This document shows positions 19,334 to 28,238 of a stretch of DNA of 51,981 bases, piece after piece. The translations under genes and the position numbers were made by a program. The notes under the pieces were generated by a model that was given only the letters and a program-made list of their open reading frames with translations, did no database searches and was not told the DNA's origin. Position 1 is the first letter of the stretch, and the number at the start of each line of letters is the position of its first letter. Origin of the DNA: Candidatus Dojkabacteria bacterium (GTDB lineage Bacteria > Patescibacteriota > Dojkabacteria > J137); assembly GCA_030950485.1 (NCBI GenBank), contig JAUZRK010000008.1, positions 1 to 51,981 on the forward strand, read 5' to 3'.

Positions 19334-19948
19334 GTGTTAGAGAAATTACGAAATACATTACAACCACTAACTAATATAATGGCCTGGCCATTTTTATGGA
19401 TTCATCCAAATATTCTTTCTATTCTAGGCATATTTGTTTTTTTACCTGGAATGTACTTTTATTCTCAAGGTAATTCACTTCTTGGTTCTTTATTTGTAGT
19501 TGGAGCGCTATTTGATGCAATTGATGGAACAGTTGCTAGACTTACAGGAAAATTTTCCCAATTTGGAGGTGTTTTAGATGCGACTATTGATAGAATTACT
19601 GAGGGTATGGTTTTACTTTCTATTGGTGCTGGTAGATTAGCACCATGGGAACTTGTTTTCACAATATTTATTGGCTCTATTTCAATCAGTTATATAAAAG
19701 CCAAAGCGGAAGCTGCAAGCGGTACTTCTAAAGTAGGGAAAAATCAATTTTCAGTAGGAATTGGACAAAGAGGAGATAGAATTCTAATACTCTTTGTTGG
19801 GTCTATTTTGAATTATTTTTTCTCAAAAGATGATAATAAAATATTATTTGCTTCATTAATTATCTTACTAATTTCTATTGTAATTACCTTAGTTTGGCGA
19901 GGAATTATGATTTGGAAAGTATTAGAAAAACAAGATCTCAATTCATAA
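19334..19948 (+). CDS. CDP-alcohol phosphatidyltransferase
   Basis: An integral membrane enzyme that transfers a phosphatidyl group from CDP-diacylglycerol (or a related lipid) to an alcohol. 204 aa with about six TM segments. The family signature is complete: FDAIDGTVARLTGKF followed by GGVLDATIDR, i.e. D-x2-DG-x2-AR ... G-x3-D-x3-D. The acceptor (inositol phosphate, glycerol phosphate or other) cannot be read from the motif. The start is a GTG; no better ATG is in frame nearby. Confidence 0.9.
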   Translation: MLEKLRNTLQPLTNIMAWPFLWIHPNILSILGIFVFLPGMYFYSQGNSLLGSLFVVGALFDAIDGTVARLTGKFSQFGGVLDATIDRITEGMVLLSIGAGRLAPWELVFTIFIGSISISYIKAKAEAASGTSKVGKNQFSVGIGQRGDRILILFVGSILNYFFSKDDNKILFASLIILLISIVITLVWRGIMIWKVLEKQDLNS

Positions 19949-20018
19949 AAGCTTTATATCAAGCTATATACAAAATAATCAAAAAGTATAGTATTATCTT
20001 TTCGTTTAATGTATAGAT

Positions 20019-20770
20019 ATGCCTGAAAAAGATAGTGATATTCTAGATATATTCGAAGAAGAACTAGATGGAGAGAATCCTAAAGTTTTAGTTGATAAAA
20101 CTAGGAGATCGGTACAAGCTGTAGAAATCGTCGATAAATCACTGATTTTAAGCTCACGTCAAAGACTCAGTCAGACAAAAGCATTTAGTACTAGACTTCA
20201 TGTTATAGAAAAGACTGAGGTAGAGTAGAAAGGTCAGCTAGATTAAGTGACGCGAAAGGTATAGTTCAAGTTGGAATGCAAAGAATCTGTTCAGATATAG
20301 AGCTTTGCAATTTAGCCGGAGTTGGCAAGACAGCAATAATCAAGCTTGATCAGATTAAACTAGGAAATGCTAATGAGATGTATGAAGTTGTAAATAATAG
20401 TGAATTAGAAACTGGAATGTCATCTTTGATTGCACTAAGTAGCCAATATTTAATTATAAATAATGGCAGAAGATTTTTAATCGAAACTACATTAAAGAGA
20501 GCTCAAACTCCTCTAGTATATTTGAATAAATTAAATGATATTTCAAATTTAAATGTAAGGCTAGCAACTGGCAATTTAGCTGAAGACCCACTCGAGTTTA
20601 TAATAGGTAAAGCTAAAATCTTAGCTGTAGAATTAGGAACTAGGAGAATATTACTTGGAGGTATCTTACAATTTGGACATATAAGAATACTACTTACAGA
20701 CTTCCCTCCAACTCCATCTGACAAATCTACGCAGATTTTTGAAGACATAGCTTATCTTCAACAAACATAG
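20019..20770 (+). pseudogene. Unknown protein, frameshifted
   Basis: The first part (69 aa from an ATG at 20019) stops at TAG 20226-20228. A second open frame, shifted by -1, begins immediately upstream of that stop and runs to 20770 with its first ATG at 20276. Adding one base near 20225 (for example a G, giving EVEVERSARL) joins them into a protein of about 250 aa, so a single-base deletion is likely. Alternatively there are two separate small genes. The second half includes LATGNLAEDPLEF and ends ILLTDFPPTPSDKSTQIFEDIAYLQQT. I recognise no family; no signal peptide or TM. Confidence 0.55.
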
Positions 20771-20804
20771 TAATATTTACTAAGATAATGTTTTATAAAT
20801 CTTA

Positions 20805-21848
20805 GTGAAATTAATAAATAAACTTAAATCTGCAGCAATACTTTTAATCATGTCTGGGATATTTCTTATACCCACTTCTTTTCTGGTTAAAGCAATTCAA
20901 TTAGAACCTATAGAATCTACTAAATTACGTTCTGATCAAAATGAATTTATTAATAGGGAACTTACAAATTCTTATTCAAACTCTACAAATTCGATTGAAA
21001 ATATTAATCTTATGGTCGGACTTTTGGACGTATTAAATAGTAAAAAGGAAGATTACGGTATTTTTCTATATGATTTTTCAGATAATAGATTGTTTAGCTG
21101 GAATGGAGACACTCCAATGCCTACAGCAAGTTTTGTAAAATTACCAATAGTTACTCTTACCTTAAAAGATATAGATTCAGGTATTATTAGCTTTGATACT
21201 CCCCTTGCTGTAAGGGATGATCTTAAACATGGAGTACCAGGTGTAATAAGTGAATATCCTGGAGGAACTGAATTACCTATTTCTGATTATCTTAAGTACG
21301 TGATAACTATTAGCAGTAATACAGCTCAGTATCATTTGAGAGAAAGACTTGGTGGTACAGGTGTTTAAAATGAACGAGTAATAAATGAATTAGGTGTAAA
21401 TCCTTATTTTGAAGATCCTTTAATAACTACTGCTAATAATGTAGGAAAAGTCTTAAAGGAAATTTATTTAGGCGAGACTTTAAAACCTGAGACTAGAGAT
21501 TTTTTATTAGATCTTATGAAAAGCACAGTACCTAGTCTTAGAGATGGGATTCCATATGCTCTTATTAATGAAGATGTAGAAGTAGCAAATAAAGTTGGAT
21601 TCCTTTATGGAGGAAATGAAGGTGATATCTATTCAGATGCAGCTTTTATATTCTCAGAGGATAGAACCTTACTTCTTGTTATTACTAATAGCAGTGCTCC
21701 GCCCTTTCCTGAAGGTATGTATATGATTCAGGATATTACTGAGTATATTTATCAAAATTTTAAAATATATGCATTAAATGAAAAAATTAACTTTTACTCT
21801 AGTATTTATAATAATTCTTGCCGTTCTATTCTATCCTTCAGAAAATAA
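20805..21848 (+). pseudogene. Secreted class A beta-lactamase-fold protein, internal TAA
   Basis: Signal peptide (residues 1-30) followed by a serine-hydrolase domain. Motifs in order: S109-F-V-K112 (nucleophile and lysine), S170-S-N172, and KVG in VANKVGFLYGG near the C-terminus (the KTG position). TAA at 21366-21368 interrupts the frame after GGTGV, but the same frame resumes at NERVINELGV and continues through the third motif. Without the stop the protein is about 347 aa. Its last ~23 codons overlap the next gene in another frame, which may indicate a further lost base near 21770. In cells with little peptidoglycan chemistry visible, it could be a cell-wall hydrolase or enzyme homolog rather than an antibiotic-resistance enzyme. 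Start is GTG. Confidence 0.75.
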
Positions 21849-22800
21849 TAATGGCACAGAGAACGATTCACAAAATGATTCAATTGACTCTTCAGGTGAG
21901 TGTTTTGAAGGAGAATATTATGATGATGAGGTAGATGTTTGTATTCTTGAATGTAATCAAGATCAGGATTGCGATATAAATTCAAATGAATTCTTTAAGG
22001 TCTTAGAAGAAGAGCAATCAGAGGCTATTGAGGAAGAAATATTAGAAGAAGAGAAAGTTTTAAGAGAATATGTAATTAATAATGATTCAATTGTTGGCGA
22101 GATAGCAGATAGAAGAGATAGCGAGGCTTGGGATTTATTTGTCGAATTATTTCCCGAAGAATATACAGAGTATGTTTCCGGCTATCAAATAATAAGTGAT
22201 GGAGTTGGAGGAACTTTAGCACTTGTTGAGCAGAATCCTGATGATATTGCTGAATGGATACTGGCTGTAGATTTAGACGATGTCTACAATATTAAGGGAG
22301 AAATGAATAAATATGACTTTAGTTTTACTTTAATTCATGAATTTGCTCATGTTTTAACTTTAAATGATGAAGAGATTAAACCTGACAGCGATTTATTTCT
22401 ATCTAATGAGGATGAGTATGGCGATGTCTACAGTAATAAAGAGTTAGATTGCGATAGTTTTTTTACAATGGAGGGTTGTAGTTATAATGATTCATATATA
22501 AATGAGTTTTACTCTGATTTCTGGAGTGATGTCTATCCTGAATTCGAAGATATTCAATATATTGAGGACGAAGATGAGTATATATTTGCTTTAGAAGATT
22601 TCTATACTAAGTATGAGGATAGGTTTGTAAATGAATATGCTTCTACTAATGTTGGAGAAGATATTGCTGAAAGCTTCGCTTACTTTATTATTGAGGACGA
22701 GCCAAGTATAGAGAAGGTGAGTTTTTTCTATGAGTATAATGATTTAGTTAGATTGAGAGATATTATTAGAGCTAATTTATCTGTAGTTATTAATGAGTAG
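21778..22800 (+). CDS. Secreted HExxH metallopeptidase, acidic
   Basis: 340 aa with an N-terminal signal anchor (residues 1-20) and a very acidic body. Residues 42-65 hold a compact Cys cluster (CFEG...C...C...C). The zinc site is HEFAH (187-191), with a plausible third ligand in GEDIAESFAYF (Glu298), the gluzincin arrangement. Downstream cysteines (CDSFF...GCSYN) may form a disulfide. The substrate is unknown. ATG follows the beta-lactamase-like gene with an out-of-frame overlap of about 70 nt, so the two are probably one operon. Confidence 0.75.
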   Translation: MKKLTFTLVFIIILAVLFYPSENNNGTENDSQNDSIDSSGECFEGEYYDDEVDVCILECNQDQDCDINSNEFFKVLEEEQSEAIEEEILEEEKVLREYVINNDSIVGEIADRRDSEAWDLFVELFPEEYTEYVSGYQIISDGVGGTLALVEQNPDDIAEWILAVDLDDVYNIKGEMNKYDFSFTLIHEFAHVLTLNDEEIKPDSDLFLSNEDEYGDVYSNKELDCDSFFTMEGCSYNDSYINEFYSDFWSDVYPEFEDIQYIEDEDEYIFALEDFYTKYEDRFVNEYASTNVGEDIAESFAYFIIEDEPSIEKVSFFYEYNDLVRLRDIIRANLSVVINE

Positions 22801-22853
22801 TTTTGACTATCTCATTTAACGCAATATACTATTTACATAAATATTAATTTCAT

Positions 22854-23631
22854 ATGATAGAGTTTGGAAAGTGAGCTAAAATAGGTATTTTCTTAGGAGT
22901 GCTTGGACCAATTATTGGAACATTAGTTGCACTAATTGTACCTCTTTTACAAGGTGATTGGGGAGGAGCTGTAATTACTTTAATAGCGGCATTTATAACT
23001 TTTGGAATATTTGGAGTAATCTTCTACTCTATCTTCAAACCTATAATGGAGCAAAAGAAGTTATTAATTGATCACCCGCAAAAGGCGAAATATTGGAAAT
23101 AATAGATACTGGAGTAACTTTAAATAATGCACCTCAAATTAAAATTAAACTAAAAGTAACTCCTAAATTTGGTACTCAATACGAGACTGATGTAAAACTT
23201 TTGTTTCCAGAATTAATCCAAATATTTATTCTCCAGGACAGATAGTAGAACTGAAAGTAAGTAAACGAGATAAATTTTAGGTTGTAATTGCACCTAGTGG
23301 ATATAATTCAAATAATAATCTAACAGTAACCTCTTCTGAAATTGAAGATAAACTTAAAGATTCAAACGAAGAATATAGGGATTTATTATTAAACGGCATA
23401 TCTGCAAAGGCTATTGTCTTAGAGTATAAACCTATGGGGGCAAATATAAATGGTAACAATCCAGCAGTAGAGTTTGTATTACAAATTATTCCAGACAATC
23501 AACCGGCGTTTAAAGCAAGTACTATTTCTGTTATTTCGGAACAATCGATATCAAAGTTTCAACCTGGAGAGGAGATTTTTGTAAAGTACGATCCAGAAAA
23601 TATGTCTAGGGTTACAATTGAAAGTTCTTAG
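22854..23631 (+). pseudogene. Decayed membrane protein with two DUF3592-like domains
   Basis: Conceptual repair gives two TM segments (FLGVLGPIIGTLVALIVPLL and GAVITLIAAFITFGIFGVIF) followed by two copies of a small beta domain of the pattern G-x-I-x-x-(x)-DTG-x-x-x-N-x-P...PG-x-x-(V)-(K)YDP, as in DUF3592-like proteins. Lesions as read: TGA 22872-22874 (unless the start is the GTG at 22899), a -1 shift at the A4 run 23080-23083, a -1 shift at A4 23194-23197, and TAG 23278-23280. Four lesions within 780 nt is far denser than elsewhere in the window, arguing for true decay. Confidence 0.65.
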
Positions 23632-23649
23632 ATTTGTCTCTGTAATATT

Positions 23650-24303
23650 TTACATCTCTAAATCCTTATTCATACCTTCAGGAGAATCTGATAATCTTTT
23701 GTTCGGTGATTGAAACCCCTCCCTAGCTTTAAATCTAGATCTCTGTTTTGTCTCAACCTCTTTTACAAATTCACCACCTTTATTATTCTTACCTTGTCTA
23801 AATGTAATATTAATTTCAAAGTCTTTGATATCTACAAATCCATGTCTTCCAAACTTTAAAGTTCCTGAAATTGAAAGACTTAGAGTTGTACATCCTTTCT
23901 CTGTATTTATTTTAGGAGTTGCCACTATAACTAAATTTAATATATCTGTTAGGTGACCTATGTCGGGTAGTTGATTTCTTATTTCATAAGATTCTTCTGT
24001 TGCGCTTGACCAAAATGCTCCAAGTAAGTTTCCATAGTTATGATTTGAATTGGGAGAAAAAACGTTTCTGATTGTATTAAACCTAAATCTCTTATCACTT
24101 AGGATTGGTTCATCTTGAGTTGCAAGCTGGAAGTGGTTACATATATACCCTATTAGCTTTTCATTAAGATCCTCTTCAACCTCAGGTTTTTTACCTTCTG
24201 AATAAATTATATCGATATCTTCAAGTTCTGCTCGTGTTTCTATAATTGACATATATTCTCCATAATATGGTGACGATCTTACCATCAATATAGGATTATG
24301 CAA
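23650..24303 (-). CDS. Hypothetical protein
   Basis: 217 aa, no signal peptide or TM. The middle contains beta-like stretches (TTLSLSISGTLKFGRHGFVDIKD..) and the C-terminus is basic and polar (KQRSRFKAREGF, SPNKRLSDSPEG), possibly disordered. I do not recognise it. It is the last gene of a minus-strand run with ROK kinases and peptidase E, 36 nt after the ROK stop. Confidence 0.5.
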   Translation of the reverse strand: MHNPILMVRSSPYYGEYMSIIETRAELEDIDIIYSEGKKPEVEEDLNEKLIGYICNHFQLATQDEPILSDKRFRFNTIRNVFSPNSNHNYGNLLGAFWSSATEESYEIRNQLPDIGHLTDILNLVIVATPKINTEKGCTTLSLSISGTLKFGRHGFVDIKDFEINITFRQGKNNKGGEFVKEVETKQRSRFKAREGFQSPNKRLSDSPEGMNKDLEM

Positions 24304-24338
24304 GGAATATGTAAATTTAGAGTAAAGAAAATGGGTGT

Positions 24339-25172
24339 TTAAATAGAATTCTTTATCAAAGCCAATCCGCCATATACACCTACCTCATCTACAAAGTTCG
24401 AAATTAAGATAGGAGGAACTTCTGAAATTCTCATCTGGTTTCTTATCTCTTTTTCAATCTTATTTTTAACATACTCATTATTTTGAATCATTCCACCTCC
24501 TAGAACTAAAACATCTGGAAGAAATAAATTTAGAAAGTTTGTACAAGCGATTGCAAGATACTCAACAGTGTCTTCCCAAATCCTAAGATCATCAATATTT
24601 GATGCATCTCTTAAAAATCTCTCAGATAAAGATTTACCGCCAGCGTACGTTTCAATACAGCCTCTCTGATCGCAAGCACATTGTTTTCCATGAAGCCCAA
24701 TCATCTGATGGCCAACTTGAGCTTCGAAAATTTTCAAGCCATCTTCCTTGGTAATAAAAGCTCCTCCAATTCCTGTAGAAACAGTTATATAAGAAATTGA
24801 ATTTATATCTTTTGCCTCTCCAAATTCTAGCTCAGCAAGAGCGGCACAGACTGTGTCATTTTCAAGATAAACTTTACAATTAAAATCTTTCTCTAGTTTT
24901 GCTTTAAGATTTTTATTAGCGTAGTCTGGAATATTAGCTGCGACTATAAGCTCACTTCTTTCTTCATTAACTATTCCTGCAAGTGCTACAGCTATAGCAT
25001 CAATGCTCTCATTTTTTAATACAACTTTTATACTAGAGACTATTTTATCAAATGCAGGTTCAAAATCTTGCGGAGTATCATATTTAACTTCCTCAATTAT
25101 CCCTTCGGTAGATAGATCTGTCGACGCGATGATTCTTGTCCCTGTTCCTCCTAAATCAATTGAAATATACAT
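24339..25172 (-). CDS. ROK-family sugar kinase
   Basis: 277 aa. The N-terminal phosphate loop reads DLGGTGTR, the catalytic region is LENDTVCAALAEL (Asp of the END triad), TGIGGAF precedes the ROK signature with VGH, and the zinc-binding site is CACDQRGCIE (C-x-C-x2-x-G-C). All ROK kinase elements are present, so ATP-dependent phosphorylation of glucose or an N-acetylhexosamine is likely; substrate not determinable. I use the ATG at 25172; a TTG nine bases upstream is less likely. The start overlaps the stop of the upstream degenerate paralog, implying tight coupling. Confidence 0.92.
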   Translation of the reverse strand: MYISIDLGGTGTRIIASTDLSTEGIIEEVKYDTPQDFEPAFDKIVSSIKVVLKNESIDAIAVALAGIVNEERSELIVAANIPDYANKNLKAKLEKDFNCKVYLENDTVCAALAELEFGEAKDINSISYITVSTGIGGAFITKEDGLKIFEAQVGHQMIGLHGKQCACDQRGCIETYAGGKSLSERFLRDASNIDDLRIWEDTVEYLAIACTNFLNLFLPDVLVLGGGMIQNNEYVKNKIEKEIRNQMRISEVPPILISNFVDEVGVYGGLALIKNSI

Positions 25173-25982
25173 TCTTATCAATCTTTGAAAAATTAAGTAA
25201 TCTTAATGCTCCTTTTTCCATTGCAACTTCGGCATTAATTCCAAATTTAATTTCTGGTAAATTAACAACTTTTAATGTTTGTTGTAATTTTGTTTTGATC
25301 ATTTCTTTTATATAGCTTTCTTCTTCAAAAAGCTCTCCAGCTAAAATTATTCTCTCAGGTTTAAACATAGCAGAAGCGTTTGCTAAAGATAATGCTAGAT
25401 AATCTGTAGTCTCTTCTAAAATCCTTTTATCATCAATTACTTTTAAATTCTCTAAAAATCTTTCTTTAATATTGTTTTTACTTATATACATTTCAGCGCA
25501 ACCTCTCTGGCCACATTTACAAAGTCTTCCATTCTTTTCGATTAATAGATAGAGTTCTCTCTTGGTTCTACGAAGGCTGCTCCGCTCTCTTCTAGCATAT
25601 GAACATATAAATATGATTTAATATCTTTATTTTCTTCTAGTTCAGTTAAACTTCCAGATAATACATTTTGTTCAAGAATAGCTTTTACATTAAATTCTTG
25701 TTCAAATTTAGATTTGATATTCTTACCAGCATGATCTGGGAAAAGTGCACATTTTGAAATATCTGATCTATCTCTTGAAACCATTCCTTTTGAAAGAATA
25801 ATTATATTTTCTAGATTCTTAGTTAGATTATTTTCATTAATGATTTTAACAATAGATTTATATGTTTCTGAAAAGAGTTGGTGTGTTTTAAAGTTATCCG
25901 AGAAGTTTTCTGAATCAATGTTTGTTGATTCATATCTGGTTATCTTTGTGTCTGTTGCTCCTATATTTATTAAAAGATTCAT
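25156..25982 (-). pseudogene. Degenerate ROK-kinase paralog
   Basis: Tandem paralog of the downstream ROK kinase, alignable over its length. The N-terminal half (25982 to 25542) ends at a stop after VEPRENSIY; the C-terminal half is in another frame from about 25558 and includes CKCGQRGCAEMY. Compared with the intact copy, the phosphate loop is NIGATDTK instead of DLGGTGTR, the catalytic END is EQN, and about nine residues including the conserved Gly-His are missing at the frameshift. Loss of several catalytic residues together with a short deletion suggests real pseudogenisation, although the rest is still well conserved. Its start overlaps the stop of peptidase E. Confidence 0.8.
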
Positions 25983-26624
25983 TAAATCTTGTTTATTTCA
26001 TCAATTATAACCTCTCCATCTCTTAATGTCTTATAGACAATATTATTTTCATCATAATATTTAATTTCATCATTTGTAACTTCTGATTCTTCATGGTCAG
26101 ATTCGAAATGGGGTACAAAGACATAGTCTATAAGTCCTAGTCCATTCCAGATTACTTCTTTATCCTTCCCATACGAAACTTTTACATCCGCAGGGTCATC
26201 TACAAATTCTAGCCCTCTAAAACTTTTCTGAAGAACACAGCAACCCGCGCTAAAACCAGAATAAACGAAGTCTTGCTGTGAAGCTGTTAGATCTTCTATT
26301 ATTTCATCAAGACCACTTAATTTATATGCCGTTCTTAAAACAAAAGCATTTCCGCCAGTAACCCAGATTCCTCCAAGATCATTAATAATATGTAAAAGCT
26401 CATCTTTTTTACCAAAATATTTTTTTAGATCAATACTTACAGGCTGTAAACCTAATTCAATTAGACCTTTAAATTGCAAAAGTCTATTTTTTTTCAACTC
26501 GATCTAAATCTGTACTCCAATCTAGAGCATTCATGATTACGCCTACCTTTTTATTTTTACTAAATAATTCAGCTAATCTTTCTGGATTATCTCCTAGTTG
26601 ATATGATGAGAGGTATAGTTTCAT
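25982..26624 (-). pseudogene. Peptidase E-like (S51) protein, frameshift in A8 run
   Basis: The S51 family cleaves N-terminal Asp dipeptides or handles cyanophycin-like substrates. The second part (from 26497) has VTGGNAFVLR and the serine elbow GFSAGCC, and VPHFESDH downstream. The true N-terminus is 26624 (MKLYLSSYQLGDNPERLAEL), which runs through VGVIMNALDWSTDLDRV into an A8 run (plus-strand T8 at 26487-26494) and stops right after. With seven A residues the two parts join as DRVEKNRLLQF to give a protein of about 213 aa, normal for the family. Homopolymer sequence error, slippage, or mutation. First gene of the ROK operon. Confidence 0.82.
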
Positions 26625-26820
26625 TTTAGAATTGAAATATTAATATAATTTTAAATCAAATAGAACACAGATTGAACTGATCTGACAGATTTACACAAAT
26701 TAAAAACTTTTCTTTAGGTAAGCTGATCCAACACAACACTCCTCCCCCTCGAAGACTCGGGTGCTCCTCCCAAGTAGGAGATAAAACTCAGAACCCATAA
26801 CCCACTGTTCAAAACCCCTT
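26625..26820. other. GC-rich intergenic segment downstream of sufB
   Basis: The stretch at about 26730-26820 is C-rich on the plus strand (G-rich on the minus), clearly above the AT-rich background. It includes a short hairpin CTCCT...AGGAG at about 26772-26788. Read on the minus strand it is the 3' untranslated region of sufB. No open reading frame and no recognised RNA family. Confidence 0.4.
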
Positions 26821-28143
26821 CTACCCAACACTCCCCTCCATACTCATCCTAATCAAATCATTCATTTCCATCGCGTACTCCATAGGCAATTCTTTCGCTA
26901 TTGGTTCAACGAAACCTGCTACTATTAATCCTCTAGCCTCTTCTTCAGTTAGACCTCTAGACGTCAAATAATAAAGTTGGCTGTCAGAAACTTTACTAAC
27001 GGAAGCTTCATGTTCAACGTATGAATCATTTGTGTCTATTTCGTTATACGGATAAGTGTCTGTTTGAGAACTATTATCCATTATTAAAGAATCACACTCA
27101 ATTCTAGACTTCGCTCTTTTAGCACCCTTCTCAATTTTTACTAATCCACGATAACTAACTCTTCCTCCATTCTTACAAATCGATTTTGTAGTAATAACAG
27201 AAGATGTATCAGGCGCTTTATGGATCATTTTAGCTCCAGTATCTTGATGTTGGTCCTTATCTGCAACAGAAACTGAAAGTACCTCGCCGTGAGCTTTTCT
27301 ACCAGCGAGAATTACTGATGGATATTTCATTGTAGCTCTTGATCCTAAATTACAATCTACCCATTCTATAATTGAATTCTCCATCGAGAGACCTCTTTGA
27401 GTCACTAAGTTGTATACGTTCTTAGACCAATTCTGAACAGTTGTATATCTAATTCTGGCATTTTTTAGTGCAATTAATTCAATTACTCCTGAATGTAAAA
27501 TTGAAGAGCTATATGTTGGCGCTGAACAACCTTCGACGTACTGAACTTCTGCACCCTCGTCAGCAATTATTATAGTTCTTTCAAACTGACCTAGATTTTT
27601 AGTTTTTATATAAAAATATGCTTGTAGTGGAATATCAACTTTAACTCCTTTTGGAACGTAAACAAAACTACCACCACTCCAACAAGCTGCGTTTAATGCA
27701 GCATATTTATTATCGTTATAAGGGATCACTTTCCCAAACCATTTTTTAAAAATCTCAGGATATTCTTTTAATCCAGTATCTGTATCTGTAAAAATTACTC
27801 CCTTAGATTCCCACTTTTCTTTGACTCTTCCGTAAACTACATTCGAATCAAATTGTGTTTCAACACCTGCAAGAAATTTTCTCTCAGCTTCAGGTATCTT
27901 TAATTTCTCAAAAGTATCTAGCATTTCTTTTGGTACATCTTCCCATTTACTTTTCTTTGCACTACCAGGTTCAACAAAAAAATTTATTTCGTCTTCTTTA
28001 AAACCTGAAAGATCCACTCCCCATTTTGGAACTGGTCGATCGATGTAATGCTTATAGGCCTTAAGTCTATATTCCCGCATCCAATCTGGCTCATTCTTAA
28101 AGTCAGAAATTCTATTTATTAATTCAATTGATAATCCGTTCAT
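26821..28143 (-). CDS. sufB: SufB, Fe-S cluster scaffold subunit
   Basis: SufB with SufC and SufD assembles Fe-S clusters. 440 aa with the family core: CWSGGSFVYVPKGVKVDIPLQAYF, the parallel beta-helix middle, and the C-terminal RGLTEEEARGLIVAGFVEPI helix pair. The conserved Cys of GCSAPTYSSS and of ESLI/ECDS regions are present. It is slightly shorter at the N-terminus than the ~470-aa E. coli type. sufC, sufD and sufS are not adjacent, which is unusual. TATAAT lies 7 nt before the ATG. Confidence 0.95.
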   Translation of the reverse strand: MNGLSIELINRISDFKNEPDWMREYRLKAYKHYIDRPVPKWGVDLSGFKEDEINFFVEPGSAKKSKWEDVPKEMLDTFEKLKIPEAERKFLAGVETQFDSNVVYGRVKEKWESKGVIFTDTDTGLKEYPEIFKKWFGKVIPYNDNKYAALNAACWSGGSFVYVPKGVKVDIPLQAYFYIKTKNLGQFERTIIIADEGAEVQYVEGCSAPTYSSSILHSGVIELIALKNARIRYTTVQNWSKNVYNLVTQRGLSMENSIIEWVDCNLGSRATMKYPSVILAGRKAHGEVLSVSVADKDQHQDTGAKMIHKAPDTSSVITTKSICKNGGRVSYRGLVKIEKGAKRAKSRIECDSLIMDNSSQTDTYPYNEIDTNDSYVEHEASVSKVSDSQLYYLTSRGLTEEEARGLIVAGFVEPIAKELPMEYAMEMNDLIRMSMEGSVG

Positions 28144-28150
28144 TAAGTAA

Positions 28151-28156
28151 ATTATA
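28151..28156 (-). promoter_or_regulatory. -10 box of sufB
   Basis: Perfect TATAAT on the minus strand, 7 nt from the ATG, so the transcript probably begins at or within one or two bases of the start codon. No good -35 hexamer at 17 nt. Confidence 0.5.
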
Positions 28157-28238
28157 TCATCTAGAAAAAAATACTTTAATCAATTTGCCTATGTTTAATA
28201 GTTTTGAGATAATATTTTATATTTTTAAAGATTATTAT

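Noticed and set aside
20805-21848. Antibiotic-resistance beta-lactamase
   Set aside because: Only the fold motifs are visible; no class A Glu motif at the expected place was found, so a resistance role is not supported.
6297-23631. Stop-codon reassignment to explain in-frame TAA, TAG and TGA
   Set aside because: Many intact genes end with each of TAA, TAG and TGA at the expected length, and the interrupted genes use different stops without a common amino acid.
28128-28238. N-terminal extension of the coiled-coil gene
   Set aside because: It would begin within sufB and run through its promoter; the ATG at 28239 has a better context.
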